A stretch of DNA of 64,000 nucleotides, from NCBI GenBank assembly GCA_961205875.1, contig OY540810.1, forward strand, positions 35,216,001 through 35,280,000, given 5' to 3'. Position 1 is the first letter of the stretch, and the number at the start of each line of letters is the position of its first letter. The notes under the pieces were generated by a model. That model searched no databases. It had not been told where the DNA came from and saw nothing but the letters and a program-made list of their open reading frames with translations. The translations under genes and the position numbers were made by a program. Shown here in pieces: positions 11,431 through 21,730 of this stretch. Source of the DNA: Sialis fuliginosa. Its lineage: Eukaryota; Arthropoda; Insecta; Megaloptera; Sialidae.

Positions 11431-12251
11431 GTTTATTTTATTTTGAATATAAAAAAAGTTAACTTGAGCAATATTATTAACATTTATCTAAAAATTACAA
11501 TTCGTTACTTGGTTGTACTTATTTCAAGTAAAAATCATTTTGCTCTTGCAATAAACTACTGTGGTATTCAATTAACATTTGTGGTCGTCGTCAATAATTC
11601 AAAAAAATATTATATAATTGAATAATTTAAATGTTCGTGGTTTTACATTCAATTAATATTTCTATGAAGGATATAATATATTGAAGTTGGTAAGTTCAAA
11701 ACATATCAAATGTATAATATTTAATAATTTTGAAAATATAATTTTATATTTGGAAATATTTATTGTTTAAAATAAACGCATTGTTTTTTGTTTAAAATAT
11801 AGATGATAAGAATATCAAATTATAGTAAATGTAAAATTTATGAAAAATTTCTATACTATAATTTAATTAATTATATATAATTTTTCTTATGTACATATCA
11901 TCTACTATGTATAGTATATAAACTGACTATGTTATCAAGTGTTTTATTATTTATAAATATAACCAAAAGAGGTAAATTGTTAGATGATATTTTATATATT
12001 GTATCTTTTAAACAATTACATATACATACATATAATAAAATAACTGCCAAATAAATAGTATCAATTTTTTTAATATTAACTTTTGTATAAAACTGTAGAT
12101 TATAAATAAATAAAAGAGAAAATATAGATTTATTATTATTTGTTTAATTAATACACTGTTTATTATTTAAATATTATATAGTATTTATTAAAAAAACTGT
12201 ATTTTTTCAGTTTAATGCTTAACAGGCATTAAATAAATATTATAATTATAC
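11431..12251. other. AT-rich spacer
   Basis: Extremely AT-rich. No supportable feature. Confidence 0.45.
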
Positions 12252-12365
12252 CAGTGGTTTTTAATCTGTGGGTTGCAAAAAAGTTCTGAAGGGTCGTTAC
12301 CAAAATCAAATTTTTGTATCGTGGAAAAGGGGTTGTGGGTGAAAAAAGCTTAAGAACTTATGGTA
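12252..12365. mobile_element. Probable hAT-like remnant
   Basis: It starts CAGTGGTTTTTAATCTGTGG, a hAT-type terminus, and ends AAGCTTAAGAACTTATGG, roughly its inverse. No clean 8-bp duplication was found, so this is old or truncated. Confidence 0.4.
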
Positions 12366-12840
12366 CATATGGTATTAATTTTATACGTCATCTAAAGGTT
12401 CATAAAATCAATTAAATCTTTCAAACAAAGATGTAAGTATATTTGTATAAAATTAATTTTTTTATAAATTTTCAGCAGTCTCACTATTTTGGTATTTACT
12501 AATTTATTTAAATATATTTGTAATAGATTGTCTAATATATTATATCCTATTTTATAATAATAATTGTAGATATGGTGACAGTTTTGCTTTATTAATAATT
12601 TCTCAGTTTTTAGTATACGAGTGCCTATCTATGTATGTAAATAATTTTATGTAAATATTGTAAATTTACTTGTGAATCCACCCTATTTTGTGTTCTTGAA
12701 TATTCATTATGTAATGTGCTATATATGTATATAAATATTAAATATCCATGATAAAAATAAATAATTATTTCATATGTGTGTCTCAATATCTTCTTTCCTT
12801 ATGTTTTATTCCTTCTAATATGAATTTCTTGATACTAATG
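12366..12840. other. AT-rich spacer
   Basis: No feature recognised. Confidence 0.4.
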
Positions 12841-12884
12841 CAGACATGTATAATTCTATAAAAAAAAGGTATAAAAATTTTAAA

Positions 12885-13460
12885 AAAACGTCTACAAAGT
12901 AAATGCGCAGTACTTCTTCGTGCAAAATTCACCAAAGGTAGTTAATTATAGAACAATTTAAATAAAAACCGATAAAGTGTTCAGATAAATTGCCTGGCAT
13001 TGGTTAACCATTTAATTTTTTTACAATTTTAATAAAAAATATTAGTTCGAAATTTTTCATAAGACGCGCCTGAATATTTTTTCGTATATTTTTAATATTT
13101 TGACAATTACAATCTTAATCTAAATTTATGCAAACGTCAAAATGACATTTAATATGTCATAGTTCATATTACAAAAAAGAATCTATAAAAATTTTACATA
13201 ACATGTGTCGTTTTTAAGATATCTAGACCCAACCATCCAACCAAGTTTCATTAATATCGGTTCAGTACTTCATGAGTTATGCGTATGACAAGAATTCAGG
13301 GGACAAACACACACAGACAGACAGACACAGAATGAAAAGTGTTTGTTTTAACCTGAAACGGAAAAATCAATTTAAATTTTTTTAAATCGGAGGACAATTT
13401 TTTTGTCTCATTTTAAAACGATCACAAAGTTTCTCGTATCTTCGATATTGCAAGGAAAAA
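12885..13460 (+). repeat. Family C repeat, copy 1
   Basis: It shares long blocks with 45335-45634, 49014-49320 (minus), 56883-57115 and 62331-63126. The order of landmarks is: GTAAATGCGCAGTACTTC start, GTCAAAATGACATTT motif, ACATGTGTCGTT, AACCAAGTTTCATTAATATC, GACAGACAGACACAG tract, CTTCGATATTGC end. No protein is encoded. A short inverted pair lies near the termini (GCTTCCTCG / CGAGGAAGC in the best copy). Confidence 0.75.
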
Positions 13461-13522
13461 TATCATTTTAGATATGTATGAAACATTTTTTAGGAAAGGG
13501 AGAAAAAAATGTCTTAACATTA

Positions 13523-13526
13523 ATCT
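13523..13526 (+). repeat. Target-site duplication of the LTR element (left)
   Basis: ATCT here is repeated at 17299-17302, directly outside the two LTRs. A 4-bp duplication suits Ty3/gypsy integrases. Confidence 0.85.
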
Positions 13527-13861
13527 TGATACGCCTCTGAAAAAAATAAATATTATTTTGTAAAGAATGCATTTTTGTACACAAACAAACCACATAGTAA
13601 ACAGTCAATAGAGATGCGGTCAAGAAGCAATAAGCGACCCTTTGCTAGAAGTATTTAGCAAAGGTTTTATGACATGCACATGTTATCTACGAACACTTAC
13701 AGCGTCTGCAGTAACACACACCTACCCCCGCTGCACACCGCACCCTTAAAAATATTCGAGTATTGCAGACCAATTCCTAGAACGAGACGTTACGTCACAG
13801 GCACGAGCCTGCCATTCTAACTCCACACTCCGCGCGCCCCTGAGTTACCCAGCGAAATTAG

Positions 13862-13910
13862 TATAAAACTGGACGTAAAATGAAGACAAATCAGTCTCCT
13901 TCGGGAGGAC
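13862..13910 (+). promoter_or_regulatory. LTR core promoter and 5' leader hairpin
   Basis: TATAAAA lies at 13862-13868 and TCAGTC at 13891-13896. The presumed +1 A at 13893 is 31 bp from the first T of the TATA box, the expected spacing, and TCAGT is the arthropod initiator. Just after it, TCTCC-TTCG-GGAGGA forms a stable stem closed by a UUCG tetraloop only a few bases from the RNA 5' end. The same promoter in the 3' LTR is at 16396-16444. Confidence 0.75.
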
Positions 13911-14004
13911 TCACACGATGATATAGGAGACTCACTCCAAGTCTCACTGACCAGCTCAGCCATTTTGATAGACTACTGACTGGTTGAAATTTCATAGACA
14001 AAAA

Positions 14005-14301
14005 GGGGATTGTTACACGGCTGCAGGCCCGCGATTATTGTTGCGCCTCTGCAGTCAACAATCAGACCCATCTGTGATATTCTCGGGGATTGTTACACGG
14101 CTGCAGGCCCGCGACCATTGTTGCGCCTCTGCAGTCAACAATCACCCACCGTTGATATTCTCGGGGATTGTTATACGGCTGCAGGCCCGCGACCATTGTT
14201 GCGCCTCTGCAGTCAACAATCCCCACCTGCAATATTCTCGGGGATTGTTACACGGCTGCAGGCCCGCGACCATTGTTGCGCCTCTGCAGTCAACAATCCC
14301 T
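14005..14301 (+). repeat. Four tandem hairpin units in the 5' LTR
   Basis: Units start at 14005, 14085, 14163 and 14240, with periods of 80, 78 and 77 bp. The first 59 bases are almost invariant. They begin GGGGATTGTTA, contain CGGCTGCAGGCCCGCGA, then GCGCCTCTGCAGTCAACAATC. GATTGTT at the start pairs with AACAATC at the end, and the two CTGCAG words pair inside, so each unit can fold on itself. The linkers between units differ, except for a shared ATATTCTC. Confidence 0.9.
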
Positions 14302-14683
14302 ATTGATAGACCTAAGGCCTCCCTGGTGGGCCCAACACCAGGGCTCGTTACTCGCCACGATCCATCCACCGACGCCCGTACCGCCGCTCTCGGACGCCAT
14401 CTCCAGGTCCGCCCTCGGATGCTGCCTCCAGGCCCGCTCACGGACGCTCAACAACACATCGACGCCCTCGCCGTCGCTCACGCCGCCTAGGCTTTCGCGG
14501 TCACCTCCCTCGTGACCCTTCTACACGACGCCCCGCCATCGCCATCTTGGACGACGACGCCGTCCACCACGTCAGTCTACATCCCTCCAACCCCAAGATG
14601 CAGACGACCCCTTAAATAACTATACTATAATATACAATATACTGTTAATACCATTGTATATTCACACCATTATTATTGTTAAA

Positions 14684-14701
14684 AATAAAATAAACAATAA
14701 A
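14684..14701 (+). terminator. LTR poly(A) signals
   Basis: Three overlapping or adjacent AATAAA hexamers (14684, 14689, 14696) are followed by a CTCTCTGTCTCTC run. They define the end of R. The functional copy for the genomic RNA is the equivalent at 17218-17235 in the 3' LTR. Confidence 0.7.
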
Positions 14702-14766
14702 ACTCATCTCTCTGTCTCTCTCTCACACACACACACACACTCACACACACGCCATTTCGTATCAAG

Positions 14767-14787
14767 TGTCGCCCGAACGTGGGGCTC
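14767..14787 (+). promoter_or_regulatory. Primer-binding site, tRNA-Lys like
   Basis: Two bases after the 5' LTR, TGTCGCCCGAACGTGGGGC (continuing TC) is nearly complementary to the 3' end of insect tRNA-Lys(CUU), whose cognate site would start TGGCGCCCAACGTGGGGC. It differs by one substitution at the third base and one inserted G. The position and GTGGGGCTC core make the assignment good. Confidence 0.7.
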
Positions 14788-14824
14788 ATAGAATTCAAGG
14801 GAGAATTCGACTCACGACCCGAAG

Positions 14825-15991
14825 ATGCCGCGAAAAAAAGAGAGAGACAGCAATCATACATCACTTCTGGGAGTGAACATCAACACCCAGTGGCGCCCAA
14901 CATCCAATACGAACGTTTCAATTGAATACTCACAACTTCAATTGTTACTCACGAAATTGCTCGCCCAATCAAATCAACCGCCGCCAGAGTTCTATGGACA
15001 CGCCTCCGAAGATCCCGAGGAACACCTTCGTCGATGCGAAGAACATTTCCAAGACCTGGGGACGCCAGAAAAACAATGGGTGCAGCAGACAACAGCACAA
15101 CTTCAATCCGACGCAGCCGTCTGGTGGAAACCGTACCAGACGCTCAATATCTCCTGGTCCGATTTTCGTAAATATTTCACCAGGAGATTCGCCAGCCAAG
15201 CAGTAATCACACAATTACTCGCGCAACTCTACGGCTGCAAACAAAAAGCTGAAGAGCCCGCCGACGTCTTTATTCTGGAGAAGATAAAATTATTTCGTCG
15301 CCTGCAGCCAGAGTAAACATCCGACGAAATAATAAGATTTATAATTGAACTTATAAATCCAGCCATCAGACCTTATCTGCGATACCCTCCACCACAAACA
15401 TTTGAGGAAATCACAGAACGCGCTTCGAAAATCGAACGTGATTTTAAGGAAATGAAACTTGAGCAAATTTCAACACTACCTCCGAAGAAGACGTCCACGG
15501 CGCTACCACAATGTCGCTACTGCCCAGAGCGATATCTTCACCGAGACTGTCCGGCCAACACATCACGGCTCACACAGTCTTATACGCCGATTCGCAGAAA
15601 ACAAAACACTGCGAAAATTGAGAAACCACGAGACGATAACACCCCAAGTACCAGTCACGAGATAAGTCAAAATTCAGCACCATTCTTATGTCAAATGCAG
15701 AAGATCGAACACGCGCCCTGCGTCACGATGAAGCCAGACGTGCCGTCATCATCATGCAAAGCGATGTATGAACCAGGAACCGTGCCGACTTTGGCAGCTA
15801 CAGAAGCAGCAAGAAAAAATTATAGCGAAAATCAAAATACACAAAACATTTTGACGACCACTGGTGCGTGTGACAAGTGCAAATTACTCGAGGTTTCAAC
15901 TCTGCAAAATCAAAAGATGACCGAGGACGGTACCATGGTCCATCGGTCTCATCCGCCTTGGGCTATAAGACACGCCCACAACGACATCTAA
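14825..15991 (+). pseudogene. gag: gag of the LTR element, interrupted by one stop codon
   Basis: The ATG at 14825 opens a 163-codon frame that ends at TAA 15314-15316. The same frame then continues open to 15991, so one stop splits what was a protein of about 388 residues. The first part carries a Ty3/gypsy-type capsid domain (Retrotrans_gag): a PPPEFYGHASEDPEEHL block near residue 52, AAVWWKPY near 97-104, then WSDFRKYFTRRF near 111-122 and an Ile/Leu-rich helix region. The second part starts with the rest of the capsid C-terminal domain and then a zinc-knuckle-like motif with ligands at nt 15512, 15521, 15539 and 15548. Its spacing is C-x2-C-x5-H-x2-C, not the usual CX2CX4HX4C. A polar, low-complexity tail follows. 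No downstream pol exists. The stop may be real decay or be bypassed; the sequence cannot say. Confidence 0.85.
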
Positions 15992-16042
15992 AACATCAAC
16001 ATATACGTCCAGATTACCAATCACAACACCGTACAAAAATGC

Positions 16043-16060
16043 AAAAACAACAGGGGGAAT
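16043..16060 (+). promoter_or_regulatory. Polypurine tract
   Basis: The purine-rich AAAAACAACAGGGGGAA ends one base before the 3' LTR. It is the expected primer for plus-strand synthesis and confirms the LTR boundary. Confidence 0.8.
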
Positions 16061-17298
16061 TGATACGCCTCTGAAAAAAATAAATATTATTTTGTAAAGA
16101 ATGCATTTTTGTACACAAACAAACCACATAGTAAACAGTCAATAGAGATGCGGTCAAGAAGCAATAAGCGACCCTTTGCTAGAAGTATTTAGCAAAGGTT
16201 TTATGACATGCACATGTTATCTACGAACACTTACAGCGTCTGCAGTAACACACACCTACCCCCGCTGCACACCGCACCCTTAAAAATATTCGAGTATTGC
16301 AGACCAATTCCTAGAACGAGACGTTACGTCACAGGCACGAGCCTGCCATTCTAACTCCACACTCCGCGCGCCCCTGAGTTACCCAGCGAAATTAGTATAA
16401 AACTGGACGTAAAATGAAGACAAATCAGTCTCCTTCGGGAGGACTCACACGATGATATAGGAGACTCACTCCAAGTCTCACTGACCAGCTCAGCCATTTT
16501 GATAGACTACTGACTGGTTGAAATTTCATAGACAAAAAGGGGATTGTTACACGGCTGCAGGCCCGCGATTATTGTTGCGCCTCTGCAGTCAACAATCAGA
16601 CCCATCTGTGATATTCTCGGGGATTGTTACACGGCTGCAGGCCCGCGACCATTGTTGCGCCTCTGCAGTCAACAATCACCCACCGTTGATATTCTCGGGG
16701 ATTGTTATACGGCTGCAGGCCCGCGACCATTGTTGCGCCTCTGCAGTCAACAATCCCCACCTGCAATATTCTCGGGGATTGTTACACGGCTGCAGGCCCG
16801 CGACCATTGTTGCGCCTCTGCAGTCAACAATCCCTATTGATAGACCTAAGGCCTCCCTGGTGGGCCCAACACCAGGGCTCGTTACTCGCCACGATCCATC
16901 CACCGACGCCCGTACCGCCGCTCTCGGACGCCATCTCCAGGTCCGCCCTCGGATGCTGCCTCCAGGCCCGCTCACGGACGCTCAACAACACATCGACGCC
17001 CTCGCCGTCGCTCACGCCGCCTAGGCTTTCGCGGTCACCTCCCTCGTGACCCTTCTACACGACGCCCCGCCATCGCCATCTTGGACGACGACGCCGTCCA
17101 CCACGTCAGTCTACATCCCTCCAACCCCAAGATGCAGACGACCCCTTAAATAACTATACTATAATATACAATATACTGTTAATACCATTGTATATTCACA
17201 CCATTATTATTGTTAAAAATAAAATAAACAATAAAACTCATCTCTCTGTCTCTCTCTCACACACACACACACACTCACACACACGCCATTTCGTATCA
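16061..17298 (+). repeat. 3' LTR
   Basis: A copy of 13527-14764 in which I see no difference. It has the same TATA box (16396-16402), initiator (16425-16430), four hairpin units (16539-16835) and poly(A) hexamers (17218-17235). Identity over 1.24 kb means few or no substitutions since insertion. Confidence 0.95.
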
Positions 17299-17302
17299 AT
17301 CT

Positions 17303-18304
17303 CCATATTTTAATAAAAAATTAAAAACATTTCACAGAAGTTATACTATCTCTGTATTTTCATTAAACTAATAAGACATATTTATCACAAAAGTAAAGTA
17401 CAAAAGTATAATAAACACCAGAATCATATAAATAATGCCAGGCTACACAAAAGTATGAACATTATTATCTGCCTCTGTAGAAAACTTTATCTTGTAAAGA
17501 TGGTTCCAATTAAGGTTCATTCCTTGCATCTAATAATTATCGTCCCCTGTTTACTTACTTTCCTTCCGCAGGACCCTTTTTAACCTTAATTGTAAATACC
17601 AGCCTGATTTCAAGATTAGTTTAGTGACAGCTAAACCCTAAATTTTGTTAAAAGAACTCCCCGATACAACAGCGTTGGAAACTTTGTACCTCTGGTCGGT
17701 CTATTATTACATTCTAACTGTATTTATTCTGCCTTGTTTAATACTTGTGGTTTTATAATGTTTGCTTTTATTAATTGTATTAGTTTTGTTTATAATTACA
17801 TTCTTTTCTAAATGAAAATTGTTTAACTAATCGATTTAATCTTAAGAAATAATTACATACATATTCTTTCTATTATTATCTATCGTTGTAATTGTAATAT
17901 ATTTTTAATAAACATCTGGATTAAAAGTTTGCTTTTATGGATCTTGGCTTCTGAGTATAAGTTGTGTTAGTTTGGTCATACTATCGGTTATCTTCAGGGC
18001 TCTATTGAATAATCACTGCAACGTGTGACGAAACATTGGTCGATAGAACAACCAAACCGACCCTGCTTATATCCAAAAGCTAAGATTCATATCAACATTT
18101 GTATTTTCTCTTTATATTGAATTTAATAATGACAAAAACAACAATTATAATAATATTTTAATTCCAAACATATGTACAAATTATTTAGATTAAGATTTAT
18201 TTCCATCCGTTATCTATCCGTTACATTTAATTATTTACCAACCAAATATTTTTGTGAATCTAGAATTAAAATATCATATTTAATAATGTAAATATTATTT
18301 CAAA
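17303..18304. other. AT-rich DNA flanking the LTR element
   Basis: Unique-looking sequence with a few mixed-composition patches (about 17500-17720 and 17940-18090). No frame or repeat recognised. Confidence 0.4.
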
Positions 18305-18306
18305 TA

Positions 18307-18604
18307 CAGTGGAACCTCGTTAGTAGGTTTAGATGCCAATATGTTTCCATAAGACCCCATGTTAAAATATTTCGTTTCCTAGGACATTATCCATGGACGA
18401 AATGGGCCTCGTGACTGTTTCCTGGCCTGTTTGACCCAGGGAACTTCCCCATCCCCCCAGTCATCTATGTATGGTAGTGGCATAGTGACGTTAATAACTG
18501 GCTGTATATGAAAATAAATACCAAAAAAAATCGATAGTACGTTTTTCTCGTTAGTATATGTTTTTCCCCAGTCCCTTCAAAAACGTCCTAACGAAATACC
18601 ACTC
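18307..18604. mobile_element. Tc1/mariner/pogo-type MITE, TA flanked (copy 2)
   Basis: It begins CAGTGGAACCTCGTTAGTA and ends TAACGAAATACCACT(C), with TA at 18305-18306 and 18605-18606. It shares the core with 10329-10475 but carries about 150 bp of extra sequence (GGGAACTTCCCCATCC region), so the two are different deletion forms of one family. Confidence 0.75.
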
Positions 18605-19485
18605 TATGTATACAAATGTAAATTATCTATTGATGTTTTTCTATTTAACTTGAATCATTACATAGACATTGTTATAATACAAAAAAATAAAAATATGTTT
18701 AACTACTAACTTCTTAAAATAACTCCAGCTGTTTCGACTTCATTGATATTAAAAAAATCTTTGGCCATTTCTATCTACTATCTTTAGAAAGATTGTTAAC
18801 TGATAGCAAAACAAGAATTAAGACAAAACAAACGTCGTTTTGAACTGAATTAACTTATCAAAACGTACCAGGGTTGCGTCAAAACGCAATTTATCTGGGT
18901 ATTGTAACGCCGAGATTAATAAGATTTAATTATCTTAATTTCCTTGTATATGTAAACAAAATTAATACGAAAGTAATTTCAATGTGCAGCTGCATAAGAC
19001 TCAAACATAACTGTGTAAATGTTAACTATAAGTTTATTGGTATTATTATTCTAGATAGTGAAAGAAACTATATATGTATTTACTTTTTTATATAGAAAAA
19101 TACCCTATTTGAATAAATAAACAATTATCAAACATTTATAATTATCTCCTCCCAAAATGTTGGAAACAATAACCTTCTGAAGACAGCAATTTAAATTTTC
19201 GGTAATTTTTTTTTTGATCATCGAGCGAAAGCCAAAACGTAAACTTACTTATGTTATATTTCTTTAACTATTTTTGTTATTTATTTACTTTCTATTCTTG
19301 ACTAGCAAAATTAATTAATTTTATTTTAGTAAGCCAGAATGTACGAATACACAAATTGTTTATAAGATCATTGAACATTAATAATTAATTTCACAACTTG
19401 TAAGGTATTTTGTTTTCTACTAGGCAGAGAGAATAAAAATACGAAATTTAAAAAATAATAAAAATATAAAGAAAATTGAAAATCA
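18605..19485. other. AT-rich spacer
   Basis: No supportable feature. The 73-codon frame at 18874-19095 does not start with ATG and looks random. Confidence 0.4.
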
Positions 19486-19493
19486 AATACCAA

Positions 19494-20825
19494 CAGGGCC
19501 GGATTAACAACGTAGCGGGAGTAGCAAATGCTACGGGCCCCGCGTCTCTGGGGGCCCCGCGACTTTGCGGAAAAATATCTCTTATTGGACTTACCACTTA
19601 CCGTCCAATGGTTGATACGGGGTGTCCAAATCTACAATAATTAATAATTTAAATTTAGGGTTTCCGATCTCGATTCGATTTAATCGAATAATCGATTTTT
19701 GAATCTCCGATTTTTGATTTTTTTAATCGATTTTTCTAAATTTGCTCAAATCAAATCAAGAAAATTTTGTTTGTAAAAGTGGTGTTTTATTATACACACC
19801 TCAAAAAAATTAAAGGATAATTAAAAAAAAGGCAAAACAAAAAATTCAAATTTTAAAACAGTTATATTTCTGCGAAAATTCATTTAATTTACGTGTTCCA
19901 AAGCACATTTAAAAGTTTGTACTTTCTAATTTTTGAATAAAAATTTCAACAAATTTTATCATCTCTTTCCGTTCTTTGCCAAGGGTTAAAAGAGTTCAAA
20001 AAAATATCCCTTAATTTTTTATTAACTTATCAATTTTTTTTAAGGATTGCAGTTAGGGGGTGGGTAGGAGGACAGGGCGGTCGGACCCGGGTGACAACCT
20101 GAAGGGTGAAACCTGTCTTATTTGTTAAAAAATAAAGCCTATTTACCCATAGACATAGAGCATGGACTGATTCTGATTCGAAAACAGAGCCGTGTCAAAA
20201 GAAATAGATGGAAAATGATTTGGGATATACTTGCCTTTATTTAATAATTAATTTATTTCATTCTTATTAGAAAAAGAGATAGATGTATTCCGAAAAAAAT
20301 GGTGTAATATTTCTTCAAAACAGTGAGAGAGATACGGTGGCGTTTGGGATATATCTATCTCTTTTTCTAATAAGAAAGAAATAGTTACTTCTGTTTAAAA
20401 AGGGACAAACCATTTTCTATCTCTTTCTTTTGACACGGCTCTGTTTTCGAGATAGATGCGTGGTCCATGTTCTATGTCTATGGTATAATATTTACCTCTT
20501 TTTTGGTTATTTAAAGCTTCCAATGGGAAAAATGTCTAATAAATTGAGTGAATTGACTTTTTTTTATTATTGAAAGTCTATAGAGGTGATGACCAACCAA
20601 TTTATTTAAAAAATAGATCCCACTGATATTTTTATGTCATTAAAAATTCACAGGGGGTGACGCCCGCTTAATGTACAAAAAAATCCTATTGATTTTTTTC
20701 GGGGGGAGTGGGTGAAGCTATCGATTTACTCCCCGAGTTTTACCCCCCCCCCCCTCTCAATGCCACTGCCAAGGGCCTCTTTATAACATTTGCTACGGGC
20801 CCCGCGCTTACTTAATCCGGCCCTG
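19494..20825. mobile_element. Non-autonomous hAT element with perfect 8-bp duplication
   Basis: The ends are CAGGGCCGGATTAAC and the inverse of CTTAATCCGGCCCTG. AATACCAA flanks both sides exactly (19486-19493 and 20826-20833). The CAGGG start and 8-bp duplication are diagnostic of hAT. The element is 1,332 bp and no transposase is visible. GC-rich GGGCCCCGCG blocks lie next to both ends. A second element is nested at 20147-20483. Confidence 0.88.
20147..20483. mobile_element. MITE nested inside the hAT element
   Basis: The inverted ends are CCATAGACATAGAGCATGGA and the complement of CCATAGACATAGAACATGGA. A second matched block, CGAAAACAGAGCCGTGTCAA, lies further in. TA or near-TA bases flank it. 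The arms are about 75 bp with indels. Confidence 0.7.
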
Positions 20826-20833
20826 AATACCAA

Positions 20834-21730
20834 TACATCTGAAAATGAACTCCTAAACGAAAAAATAAGGTATCTAGAAGATTAAAATAATTAAATTTAA
20901 AACGCAATTCAAATTATTCCCTTTTAACATCAAACATAGCTTTGAAAACGGTATTTAATTGATACTAAATATCCATATCGATGTATAGCTAATAAGAAAC
21001 GAAAAGCGGGGCTACAACCTTTCATACGGCAGATGGAGACGTCAAATACAGATACACGTTATATAACGTATAAAAAGATCAACAACACGTTTACTGGGGT
21101 AAAAATATAGGTTAGGTTTCTCAAAACAGCAGATGTCATCAGCTCGCGAAAAACTACACTAACCGTTTTCGTGCAAGATAAAAGAAAAAGACGAACATAC
21201 AGCGCAGGTAAACCCGAATCGTACAGATCCTGTTATGTTTAAAATCATTCCTCTATTAGCTTTTCATCGGTCATGATAGAAAGAGATGAAATCATGGTGG
21301 GATGTTTTTAAATAATCACTTGTCTCTTTCTGGGATGCACCACGGGAGAAGCCAGAGGAGAAAACACTTATTCGAATTCGATCAACATATAGTCATCTTC
21401 TTTTATTGAACGTGTTATCACTAGGCATAAAACGGGCTACTTTTATTTTGAAAGTAATTGAATGAAAGAGGAAGGATATTGGATTGTTGGGTGACATCGC
21501 TTATCGTGGTCTTTTTTTACCGGCTCGGATGTAGAGTTGGCTATAACATCCATTTACAAAATTGCCCCCTACGGGGACGAGGCCGTCCGCCTTCCGACGC
21601 CCTCTCGATCCTCCTGTGTCGTTTCTTTTGTCCGAGATCGAACGCTCCGCTTTCTTTTCAGTGTTTCTGAAAATTTAGATTTATATTTTGTATACGCGAT
21701 TAATGTTTTAGGTTTATTTTAATTATCTTA
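20834..21730. other. Unique sequence with higher GC patches
   Basis: About 21000-21330 and 21530-21660 are clearly less AT-rich than the flanks. The second patch has open frames on the + strand but no convincing family or splice structure. It could be regulatory DNA, an exon of unknown type, or an old transposon. Confidence 0.3.

Larger units (their letters stand above)
13527..14764 (+). repeat. 5' LTR
   Basis: It begins TGATACG and ends CGTATCA, a perfect 7-bp inverted terminal repeat with the canonical TG...CA. By the promoter and poly(A) positions, U3 is about 13527-13892, R about 13893-14715 and U5 is short. U3 holds the inverted pair CCTTTGCTA / TAGCAAAGG (13639-13664) and TTACGTCA (13790-13797), an ATF/CREB-type site. 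R holds the tandem hairpin array and a GC-rich tail. A CT/CA tract ends the LTR. The long frames within it are repetitive and start at non-ATG codons, so they are not called genes. Confidence 0.95.
13527..17298 (+). mobile_element. Complete gag-only LTR retrotransposon (TR-GAG-like, Ty3/gypsy type)
   Basis: The element is 3,772 bp. It has two 1,238-bp LTRs, a tRNA-Lys-like primer site, a gag-derived frame, a polypurine tract and a 4-bp target duplication. The internal region is only 1,296 bp and encodes no protease, reverse transcriptase, RNase H or integrase, so it cannot move on its own. The two LTRs appear identical base for base when read side by side, with a constant offset of 2,534, which implies very recent insertion. 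It is far GC-richer than its surroundings. Mobilisation in trans by a full-length gypsy relative with matching LTRs is the simplest inference. Gag-only elements of this layout have been called TR-GAG in plants. Confidence 0.92.

Noticed and set aside
14005..14301. CRISPR-like array (similar repeats with variable spacers)
   Set aside because: Four long hairpin units inside a eukaryotic LTR, repeated again in the partner LTR, with linkers of only about 20 bases that share their ends. It is not a CRISPR.
13984..14490. A 168-codon open frame in each LTR
   Set aside because: It has no ATG start and runs through the hairpin repeats. Other frames and the opposite strand are open as well, because of GC-rich repeats. 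It is better explained as structural RNA and LTR sequence than as protein.
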